This document shows, piece by piece, positions 1-5,524 of a stretch of 9,852 bases of DNA; within the stretch, counting starts at the first letter, position 1; every line of letters starts with the position of its first letter. The stretch comes from Flavipsychrobacter stenotrophus (lineage in GTDB: Bacteria > Bacteroidota > Bacteroidia > Chitinophagales > Chitinophagaceae). Under the pieces are notes generated by a model, which had not been told where the DNA came from, made no database searches, and saw only the letters and a list, made by a program, of their open reading frames with translations. The position numbers and the translations under genes were made by a program. The DNA lies in assembly GCA_947371715.1 (NCBI GenBank), contig CANBQQ010000074.1, positions 1-9,852 of the forward strand, written 5' to 3'.

Positions 1-47
1 TAATTGGTTTAAGGGTTAAAGGGGTAATGTGATATATTTCGTGAGTC

Positions 48-81
48 AGATTTGACAACTTTCTAAAAAGTTGTCAAATCT
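48..81. repeat. 34-bp palindromic repeat, copy 1
   Basis: This is a perfect 15-bp inverted repeat (arms 48-62 and 67-81, left arm AGATTTGACAACTTT) around a CTAA tetraloop. The whole 34 bp recurs as an exact reverse complement at 4948-4981, and similarity stops abruptly at both edges. It lies downstream of the minus-strand ABC ATPase gene. No T-run follows the stem on either strand, so it is not a standard intrinsic terminator, although the hairpin could still define a transcript 3' end. It resembles REP-type intergenic palindromes; that class is inferred. Confidence 0.9.
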
Positions 82-125
82 ATATATGCGTTGTTAGCTA
101 CTTTCTGCTAAACTAATTAAGCGGT

Positions 126-160
126 CTATCTACTATCAACTACCTACTATCTACTACTTA
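126..160. repeat. 7-bp tandem array at the ABC ATPase stop codon
   Basis: Five consecutive heptamers are visible: CTATCTA, CTATCAA, CTACCTA, CTATCTA, CTACTTA (consensus CTAYCTA). The last unit overlaps the final codons and the TAG stop (154-156) of the minus-strand ABC ATPase gene, and the array then runs downstream of it. Read on the minus strand the units resemble TAGATAG, and because the period is not a multiple of three, stop codons fall in several frames. No function is known to me. Confidence 0.85.
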
Positions 161-1053
161 TTCGTCAGCTCCATAAACTTCGTCTCCAGGCTTTTCTTTC
201 TCAGGCACAGGTGAGACAGTACGATCCCTTTACTGATACAGTATTCGTTGATCTGTTTCGTCGATACATTTTCAATACAGGTTAGTTGCAATACCTGGTC
301 TATCTTGTTGATCCTGGTTACTCCGGGCATTGCCGTGAGTGCGGTCTCAAGTGTGTGCAGGTCACCGCCCATCACTTCTATCTGGTCTTCACTTATCAAT
401 ACTTCATTTACCGGCCCGGTCAAAAGCAGGTTGCCTCGTTTCAGTATGGCCACGTGTGTGCATACTTTCTCTATTTCGTCCAGCAGGTGGCTGGCTATAA
501 TTATGGTTATGCCCTGTTTGCTCAGGTTACGGATCAGTTCTCTTATTTCCGCTATGCCATTAGGGTCAAGGCCATTGGTAGGCTCATCCAATACCAGCAC
601 TTTAGGGTTGTCGAGTAGGGCCGCACCAATAGCCAGACGCTGCTTCATACCCAGTGAATAGCTTTGGAATTTGCTGTCTTTACGTTCCGTCAGGCCCACT
701 ATGCCCAGCACTCGCAGCCTGTCATCAATACCGCGTTGTTTCAATGCTGCAGATACCGCAAGGTTATCATATGCCGACATGTAGTGGTAGAAGTTAGGCG
801 TTTCCAGCAAACAGCCTATCTGCCTGCGGGCGGCATCAGGTGCCATACCGCCAAACCAGCTGTAGCTGCCACCGTCAGCTTGTAGTACATCCATGATAAT
901 GGCCAGTAGGGTGGTCTTGCCGCTGCCGTTAGGGCCAAGTACACCAAATACGCTGCCTTCCGGCACGTCGAACGAAACATTGTTCAGCGCCTTTATAGGC
1001 CCGTAAGATTTGGAGATATTCTGTATGGAGATGATTGGTTGCAAGGTGTTCAA
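154..1053 (-). CDS. ABC transporter ATP-binding protein, ABC-2/BcrA-like
   Basis: This is a cytoplasmic ATPase subunit that would power a separate membrane permease. Visible motifs are Walker A GPNGSGKT (residues 40-47), a Q-loop region with Glu84 in LLETPNFY, an ABC signature variant YSLGMKQRL (132-140), Walker B VLVLDE (152-157), D-loop GLDP (161-164) and the H-loop His in ASHLL (His189). The Glu in the Q-loop region and the SLGMKQR signature are typical of the bacitracin/antibiotic-type and ABC-2 exporter ATPases. The C-terminal ~80 residues are the variable tail of this group. At 299 aa the length is normal. The start appears to be TTG (1051-1053): there is no in-frame ATG before the upstream TAA, and the first internal Met (54) lies after Walker A; a TTG at codon 4 is the alternative. 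No permease gene is in the window, so the substrate is unknown; it may lie below position 1 or elsewhere. Confidence 0.93.
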   Translation of the reverse strand: MNTLQPIISIQNISKSYGPIKALNNVSFDVPEGSVFGVLGPNGSGKTTLLAIIMDVLQADGGSYSWFGGMAPDAARRQIGCLLETPNFYHYMSAYDNLAVSAALKQRGIDDRLRVLGIVGLTERKDSKFQSYSLGMKQRLAIGAALLDNPKVLVLDEPTNGLDPNGIAEIRELIRNLSKQGITIIIASHLLDEIEKVCTHVAILKRGNLLLTGPVNEVLISEDQIEVMGGDLHTLETALTAMPGVTRINKIDQVLQLTCIENVSTKQINEYCISKGIVLSHLCLRKKSLETKFMELTNK

Positions 1054-1128
1054 TAATTTTATCGAAAGTAGGTATTAATTTCACTAAATTATATATGCAT
1101 CACCGACTAGTTAGCGGCATTTACCGAT

Positions 1129-1160
1129 AAAAATTAAGGCCCGGCATTATGCCGGGCCTT
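1129..1160 (-). terminator. Intrinsic terminator of the S9 peptidase gene
   Basis: An 11-bp GC-rich perfect stem (1136-1146 pairing with 1150-1160, arm AAGGCCCGGCA) with a 3-nt loop is followed on the minus strand by AA and five Ts (1133-1129). It lies about 80 bp past the S9 stop codon and before the ABC ATPase gene, so these two genes are probably not one transcript. No T-run follows on the plus strand. Confidence 0.88.
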
Positions 1161-1203
1161 GTATGTATGGTTTCTTATATTTTCAATATCACTTCAGTCT
1201 AAT

Positions 1204-1240
1204 CATTGAGCCATTAAGCCATTAAGCAATTGAGCCATTA
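1204..1240. repeat. 8-bp tandem array at the S9 peptidase stop codon
   Basis: Units of eight bases repeat four and a half times: CATTGAGC, CATTAAGC, CATTAAGC, AATTGAGC, then CATTA. The array ends at 1240, which is exactly the first base of the TAA stop (1240-1238) of the minus-strand S9 gene, and so lies in its 3' untranslated region ahead of the terminator. It parallels the 7-bp array at the ABC ATPase stop but has a different unit and period. Confidence 0.8.
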
Positions 1241-3250
1241 CTTAAGTGTCTCATCCAGCCACTTAAAGAACTCACGCTGCCATGCCAATGCATTTTGTGG
1301 ATGTAATACCCAGTGATTTTCATTTGGCAAATACAATAGCTTAGCCTTGATGTTGCGCATTCTTGCTGCCTGGAATGCTTCCAATCCCTGCTCTGTAGGT
1401 ACACGGAAATCTATTCCTCCCTGCACTATCATTATTGGCGTATTCCACTTATCAACAAAATTGCTCGGGTTGAATTTCTCATAGCTTACCGGTGTAGGTT
1501 CTTTCCAGTACGAACCGCCAATATCCCAGTTGGCAAACCACAATTCTTCTGTAGTACCATACCAGCTCTTCAGATCAAATAGACCATCATGTGCTATAAA
1601 TGTCTTGAAACGATTGTTGTGCATGCCTGCCAGCATATATACGCTGTAGCCACCATAGCTGGCACCTACACAGCCCAGGCGGCTCTTATCTACATATGGT
1701 TCTTTGCTTATGTCGTCAATAGCAGACAGGTAATCCTGCATCGGCAAGCCACCCCAGTCTTTGCTTATTTCTTCATTCCACTTTACACCCCAGCCCGGCA
1801 TACCTCTGCGGTTTGGCGCAACTACTATATAACCCTGTGCTGCCATCAGCTGGAAATTCCAACGGAAGCTGTAGAACTGCGATAGTGCAGACTGCGGTCC
1901 ACCCTGGCAATATAAAAGGGTAGGGTACTTCTTTGCCGGATCAAAGTCTGGCGGATAGATCACCCATACACCCATAGATGCATTGTCTATTGTATTTACC
2001 CGGCGCAGTTCTGTCTTGCTCATCAACAAGTTCTGGTAGATCCTGTCATTCTCATGCGTCAGCTGTATCATGTCGCCATACTGCGGCTTCACGGCAAATA
2101 TCTCTGTGGCGTGGTTCATATCGCAGCGGGTAACTACTATGTTATTGCCCGACTGGCCTACAATGCCGTTAACGTCAAACTTACCCTTAGTAAGCATGTT
2201 CACAGTTGCCTTATCACTTTCACGTTCAGGTACGTTTAGCTCAAACAACTGCTCTGTTCCTTCAAATGGCGCGTTAAAGTAGATCTTCATGTCTCCGTTT
2301 CCCCATATAAAGCCACCTACGGTGCCATTCCAGTTTGCGGTCACATTCTTCTTTTTCTTCTTCTCAACATCCATTATAATAATGTCGTTCTTGTCTGCCT
2401 CATAGCCGTCGTGTGCCATGCTCAGCCAGGCAATACGCTTACCATCTTTGCTGAATGAAGGCGCCATATCATAGCCATTCATACCTGCACTCCAGTTGTC
2501 GGTCTTTGTAGTGGCTACATCATAATAGTATAGGTCGGTATTGGTGCTGGTAGCATAGTCCTTACCAAATTTCTTTTTGCTCACATAAACAAATCCCTTA
2601 CTGTCTGGTGACCATACCAGGTCTTCCGCACCGCCAAATGGCTTTTGCGGACAGTCGAACTGCTGATCTTCCATTATATCCGTAACCTTACCGGTTTCGA
2701 TATTGGCTATGAAGATGTGCGAGAATTTACCGTCTTCCCAGGTATCCCAGTGGCGGTTGTTGAGGTCGGTATATACTTTGGCAGTTGTGTTAGGCAGGTC
2801 GGGGTAAATGTCTGTACCCAGCATTGGCTTCATCAGCACATCCTTAGAGAAGGCTACGAATTTACCGTTTGGTGATACCCATACATTTTCAGCATTCTGC
2901 AAACCATTATAAACTTCGGTCCATGAGTTACCTGCATCTGTACTCTTATATAATATGTTGTCGTAGTAAGAATACCACAGGTCGTCAAAACGTTGTGTCA
3001 CAGTCTTGCCCGCATCAGTGGTCCATTCTTTCTTGCTGCCATCTTCAATAGCCACACGATAATGGTGGCTGGTGCTTTTTTCAGTTTTCCAGTCGGTAGA
3101 GCGCGAAGAATAGTAAAGGAACTTACCGTCGGTGCTCACCGCATCAGCCGATACTTTGCGCACGCTCAGCAGCATTTCGGGCGTCATACGCTCTTGTGCA
3201 AACGTGGTTGCCCCTATAAACAAGAATAAAGGAAGTAATGTTTTTTTCAT
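1238..3250 (-). CDS. S9 family (DPP5-like) serine peptidase, exported
   Basis: A prolyl-oligopeptidase-family serine exopeptidase of 670 aa, most like the S9 dipeptidyl-peptidase 5/acylaminoacyl-peptidase group, which removes short peptides from N-termini in the periplasm of Bacteroidota. Residues 1-19 form a signal peptide ending ATTFAQ, so it is exported; no T9SS tail or lipobox is present, favouring the periplasm. Residues ~25-420 carry propeller blades with TolB-like WSPDSKGFVYVS and FSKDGKRIAWLS strands. The C-terminal alpha/beta-hydrolase domain has the full triad in family order: Ser531 in GASYGG, Asp614 in GGIDFRVP and His646 in NENHW. The segment after the Ser (FIAHDGLFDL, then ELWFANWDIGG) resembles DPP5 enzymes. 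The start ATG is followed directly by a good signal peptide. Exact substrate preference cannot be read from the sequence. A strong terminator lies downstream and a promoter candidate upstream. Confidence 0.95.
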   Translation of the reverse strand: MKKTLLPLFLFIGATTFAQERMTPEMLLSVRKVSADAVSTDGKFLYYSSRSTDWKTEKSTSHHYRVAIEDGSKKEWTTDAGKTVTQRFDDLWYSYYDNILYKSTDAGNSWTEVYNGLQNAENVWVSPNGKFVAFSKDVLMKPMLGTDIYPDLPNTTAKVYTDLNNRHWDTWEDGKFSHIFIANIETGKVTDIMEDQQFDCPQKPFGGAEDLVWSPDSKGFVYVSKKKFGKDYATSTNTDLYYYDVATTKTDNWSAGMNGYDMAPSFSKDGKRIAWLSMAHDGYEADKNDIIIMDVEKKKKKNVTANWNGTVGGFIWGNGDMKIYFNAPFEGTEQLFELNVPERESDKATVNMLTKGKFDVNGIVGQSGNNIVVTRCDMNHATEIFAVKPQYGDMIQLTHENDRIYQNLLMSKTELRRVNTIDNASMGVWVIYPPDFDPAKKYPTLLYCQGGPQSALSQFYSFRWNFQLMAAQGYIVVAPNRRGMPGWGVKWNEEISKDWGGLPMQDYLSAIDDISKEPYVDKSRLGCVGASYGGYSVYMLAGMHNNRFKTFIAHDGLFDLKSWYGTTEELWFANWDIGGSYWKEPTPVSYEKFNPSNFVDKWNTPIMIVQGGIDFRVPTEQGLEAFQAARMRNIKAKLLYLPNENHWVLHPQNALAWQREFFKWLDETLK

Positions 3251-3294
3251 ATATGCTAATCGAAATTCAGAATAATGTGTGTAGTATATTATAT

Positions 3295-3302
3295 CAAATG
3301 TA
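3295..3302 (-). promoter_or_regulatory. Bacteroidota -7 element candidate for the S9 gene
   Basis: The minus strand reads TACATTTG, a perfect match to the TAnnTTTG box used by the primary sigma factor of Bacteroidota. A TTTG (3327-3330 on the minus strand) lies 24 bp upstream and could be the -33 element, though that spacing is slightly long. The predicted start site near 3288 would leave a 5' leader of about 38 nt before the ATG at 3250. Confidence 0.5.
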
Positions 3303-3321
3303 ATAAATGTACCGTAGCATG

Positions 3322-3352
3322 GCTAACAAATGTCATTTTATATTTGTTATGC
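3322..3352. repeat. Inverted repeat just after the lipoprotein stop codon
   Basis: TAACAAAT (3324-3331) pairs with ATTTGTTA (3342-3349) around a 10-nt loop, and two further G-C pairs close the stem across a one-base bulge. It begins immediately after the TAA stop (3355-3353) of the lipoprotein gene on the minus strand. It has no T-run and overlaps the putative -33 box of the next gene, so it might be a weak 3'-end hairpin or an operator. The stem is AT-rich and could be chance. Confidence 0.4.
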
Positions 3353-4831
3353 TTACTTTCTGTTGGGTACCTTATCGGTCGTTTTTTTAGGCTCCGGCTT
3401 AGGTTCAAAATCAATAGTGTTTTCCCATCCGGCCTTCAGCATTAATGATCCGCCGGTGTAAGGGATCACGTCTTCCGGCTGCACCTTTCTGAACAAATAG
3501 CCCGCATCCCATTTGCCATTCCGGTTGCGGTCTTCTATTATCCTGAAATTGTATTTTGCGGGTCTCAGCCTGGTAAGGTCAATAACTGTATCGGTCACCT
3601 GCTTCTGGTAAATTGTGTCATTATCTGCTGTCACCTGTAGCACAAATTTCGCTCCCTTGTATTTGCCCGGTAGTCTGATGCTGATCTTTCCGTAATCGTC
3701 CTCATCCTTTGTTCTGAAGATATACTTGGCGGGTGGGGCATCGGCGCCTGCAGTGTCCTTGGCAAATCCCTTGGCAAGTTTCAGTGTATATAGTGTATTC
3801 TCCTTCCAGTGAACAGACAATTTTATATTGTTTGGATGCGCAGGGTCGGTTGCAAGGCGGTAATTTTCTGTTACTGCCACATCACTGCTGTCGTAGCTAA
3901 GCGTGATCTTATCTTTATTGATCACCGGTGTGCGTGAAAAGCTAAGTACTATATCATTGTTGATATCAAACGATTTCTTCTCTCTCGATGACGTATCGAT
4001 CGGCAAGGAATAACTGAAGCCTTCAGTTTTTGCAGTCGCAGCTCCCGTTCTGTTATTCACTTTTGTAGTAGTGTCAACTTCTTTTGCGGTTGTATCTACC
4101 TCGGTAAATAATTTCAGCTTTATTGGCGCACCGCTAGTATCGCCCGGTGTTACTGTCATATCCAGGAAAGCGATCATTTCAGTTTCGCCATCATACATGC
4201 GGTTGTCATTAGCGTCTTTTACTGCATATATCTTAAAGGACTTTTTAGGCAGTCCCTTAAACATAAAGTTGCCCGATTTGTCTATGCTGGTAATGTACTT
4301 TGGCGCATGTCTTACAATTGCACTGTCGTTTTCTGTGGCACTATACAACATGATCAGCGTGCCGCTTGTATCAGGCATGCCGGTTGCTGCATTTATGACA
4401 GCCCCACCCAGTTGCAGCGAATCGAAATAAGACCCCGTGCTGAACATATAGGTAAATGCAGGGTAGGGGTTATTCTCATGCAGGTCGCGGATGGCATTAT
4501 TGAATGATATGCGGTAGGTGGTATTTTCTTCCAGCAGCGAGTCGGCTATTTTTACAGTTACTTTCTTATTGGTATTAGTGACCACTGGCTGTATAGACAA
4601 CAGTGGCGATATCTGTACTTCCTTAGCCGCATCGGCAAGGGTTATATACTCGTCGAACGTGAGCTCTATTTTCTTTACACGCGTATTCCTTAATGAGTCT
4701 GCCGGAGATATGGTCAGTCTTTTTGGAGCGGTAATATCCTTCTTTCCCCCGGTAGGCGTGGTAATATTGGCACAACCCACAGCGGTCAAAACAGAGATAC
4801 CCAATAAATAATGAAGAAAACGATTGTTCAT
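3353..4831 (-). CDS. Lipoprotein with N-terminal Ig-like (Big_5/SbsA) domain
   Basis: A 492-aa lipoprotein of unknown function. The signal peptide ends in a lipobox, TAVGC, with lipidated Cys20. The following ITTPTGGKKDITAPKRL stretch and FDEYITLAD are hallmarks of a conserved Bacteroidota lipoprotein family in which this leader precedes an SbsA-type Ig domain (about 35-132, ending FTYMFSTGSYFDS). A transthyretin/Cna-B-like middle (about 138-240) contains an Asp-rich loop DANDNRMYD (206-214). A second Ig-like part covers about 280-375, and a C-terminal strand-rich part holds a similar loop EDRNRNGKWD (433-442); such loops may bind calcium (inference). The tail is rich in Lys, Pro and Thr. There is no acidic surface-export motif right after the Cys, so it may face the periplasm. 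The -7 box lies only about 9 bp before the ATG. No enzyme motif is visible; a structural or binding role is a guess. Confidence 0.9.
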   Translation of the reverse strand: MNNRFLHYLLGISVLTAVGCANITTPTGGKKDITAPKRLTISPADSLRNTRVKKIELTFDEYITLADAAKEVQISPLLSIQPVVTNTNKKVTVKIADSLLEENTTYRISFNNAIRDLHENNPYPAFTYMFSTGSYFDSLQLGGAVINAATGMPDTSGTLIMLYSATENDSAIVRHAPKYITSIDKSGNFMFKGLPKKSFKIYAVKDANDNRMYDGETEMIAFLDMTVTPGDTSGAPIKLKLFTEVDTTAKEVDTTTKVNNRTGAATAKTEGFSYSLPIDTSSREKKSFDINNDIVLSFSRTPVINKDKITLSYDSSDVAVTENYRLATDPAHPNNIKLSVHWKENTLYTLKLAKGFAKDTAGADAPPAKYIFRTKDEDDYGKISIRLPGKYKGAKFVLQVTADNDTIYQKQVTDTVIDLTRLRPAKYNFRIIEDRNRNGKWDAGYLFRKVQPEDVIPYTGGSLMLKAGWENTIDFEPKPEPKKTTDKVPNRK

Positions 4832-4839
4832 TTGCGCGC

Positions 4840-4847
4840 CAAAAATA
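4840..4847 (-). promoter_or_regulatory. -7 element candidate of the lipoprotein gene
   Basis: The minus strand reads TATTTTTG, a perfect TAnnTTTG, with a TTG (4872-4874, minus strand) 24 bp upstream as a possible -33 box, the same spacing as before the S9 gene. The ATG begins at 4831, only 9 nt beyond the element, so the transcript would start within a few bases of the start codon and be almost leaderless. Confidence 0.5.
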
Positions 4848-4867
4848 ATGAAAAAACAAGGGCGCTT

Positions 4868-4880
4868 GCGGCAATTTGTT
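4868..4880. repeat. 13-bp direct repeat, copy 1
   Basis: GCGGCAATTTGTT occurs here and again at 5132-5144, both inside the intergenic region before the SRP RNA. Copy 1 overlaps the putative -33 box of the lipoprotein promoter. With only two copies of 13 bp, chance or a small past duplication are both possible. Confidence 0.4.
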
Positions 4881-4947
4881 TTAATAGTAACAAGGCTTTG
4901 GCAAATTATGGGTTTTGTAATGAACGGCTATTAAGATTATTATGTAG

Positions 4948-4981
4948 AGATTTGACAACTTTTTAGAAAGTTGTCAAATCT
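4948..4981. repeat. 34-bp palindromic repeat, copy 2
   Basis: The same element as at 48-81 in the opposite orientation: 15-bp perfect arms (4948-4962, 4967-4981) around a TTAG loop. Because TTAG is the reverse complement of CTAA, the two copies are identical over all 34 positions when one is flipped. This copy sits between the divergent lipoprotein gene and the SRP RNA gene, where no gene reads towards it, so a terminator role is unlikely here. Confidence 0.9.
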
Positions 4982-5098
4982 AACTGGCATGCAACCGTTG
5001 CATTATAACAACCTTGGAACATTTCCCTTCGAGATGCACAAAGGCCTGCTGCCGGTCCTCATTGAGTAAACTACTTCCTCTTTATCTTCCTTTAACTG

Positions 5099-5172
5099 TG
5101 GCGGGTGAAGCTTTAACTATATGGAAGTGAAGCGGCAATTTGTTCTAACTTCTACACCAACATCACCCGCCA
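5099..5172. repeat. 10-bp inverted repeat enclosing 54 bp
   Basis: TGGCGGGTGA (5099-5108) is mirrored exactly by TCACCCGCCA (5163-5172). Inside, GAAGT (5124-5128) can pair with ACTTC (5148-5152), giving a possible two-part stem. There is no ORF inside. It ends about 55 bp before the SRP RNA -7 box. It could be a structured RNA, a regulatory site or a small mobile-element remnant; none can be chosen from sequence alone. Confidence 0.45.
5132..5144. repeat. 13-bp direct repeat, copy 2
   Basis: Second copy of GCGGCAATTTGTT, 264 bp from the first at 4868-4880. It lies within the loop of the 5099-5172 inverted repeat. Confidence 0.4.
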
Positions 5173-5227
5173 ACCCTTTACAATTATAAATGTTTGAGTT
5201 TTCTTTTTTCTTTTTCTCTTTATACTA

Positions 5228-5235
5228 TACCTTTG
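5228..5235 (+). promoter_or_regulatory. -7 promoter element of the SRP RNA gene
   Basis: TACCTTTG matches the Bacteroidota TAnnTTTG consensus perfectly and ends five bases before the first base of the predicted terminal stem of the SRP RNA, which is the expected distance for a transcription start. No clear TTG -33 box is seen at normal spacing; a TTTG at 5193-5196 is 31 bp away, and the spacer is T-rich. Confidence 0.7.
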
Positions 5236-5240
5236 CACCT

Positions 5241-5342
5241 CTGGCAGGTCTTATACGGTCAGCTCCTACTGAATCCCCCAGGACAGGAATGTAGCAAGGG
5301 TAGGTGGTCGTAGCGGCGCGATGTGAGTAATCTGCCAGTTTT
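5241..5342 (+). ncRNA. ffs: Small bacterial signal recognition particle RNA (4.5S-like)
   Basis: The RNA scaffold of the signal recognition particle, which binds Ffh and directs nascent membrane and secretory proteins to FtsY. The conserved domain IV hairpin is unmistakable: CAGG (5279-5282), a three-base-pair stem ACA/TGT, the GGAA tetraloop (5286-5289) and AGCA (5293-5296). These are the two strands of the symmetric Ffh-binding loop, with the same spacing as in E. coli 4.5S RNA. Below it CCTAC (5265-5269) pairs with GTAGG (5300-5304), and the ends close with CTGGCAG (5241-5247) against CTGCCAG (5332-5338). The length of about 100 nt fits the short Gram-negative type without an Alu domain. 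A -7 box precedes it and a T-run follows. The exact ends are predicted. Confidence 0.93.
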
Positions 5343-5345
5343 TTT
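5332..5345 (+). terminator. U-tract terminator of the SRP RNA
   Basis: The 3' strand of the terminal stem (CTGCCAG) is followed at once by seven Ts (5339-5345). The RNA's own long closing helix can therefore serve as the terminator hairpin. Confidence 0.7.
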
Positions 5346-5524
5346 ATGTCCCTACCTCAGCTATTTATTCGTAATTTTAATCAAAAGTTAATAAGATAGC
5401 GCCTTCAAAATCCTCAATAAATCCAATTGTCTGTTTATTGTCGGATTATCTTGTATGTGATACAACATATTCCATTTCCTGCTAACTTCACGGCGCTTAA
5501 TCTAAATAATTAATCATTAACCTA
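5346..5524. other. Leader region of the first M43 protease gene
   Basis: This 179-bp AT-rich stretch holds no ORF or RNA gene that I can support. TAACTTCA at 5483-5490, followed by CGGCGC, is a weak -7 candidate that would leave a leader of about 28 nt. A related TAACTTTACGCCGC lies at 7900-7913 before the second protease gene. No Shine-Dalgarno sequence precedes the ATG at 5525, as is usual in this phylum. Confidence 0.3.

Noticed and set aside
48..81. 34-bp palindrome as an intrinsic terminator
   Set aside because: No T-run follows on either strand, the stem is AT-rich, and the identical second copy lies where no gene is converging on it.
126..160. Short tandem arrays as a CRISPR remnant
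   Set aside because: The units are 7-8 bp without spacers and no cas genes are present.
248..661. 137-codon plus-strand frame opposite the ABC ATPase
   Set aside because: It mirrors the conserved signature and Walker B region of the real gene and has no features of its own.
2345..2366. Purine/pyrimidine-rich tract in the S9 gene as a slippage or phase-variation site
   Set aside because: It is a mix of AAG and AAA codons for a Lys-rich loop (EKKKKK), not a long homopolymer, and the reading frame is intact.
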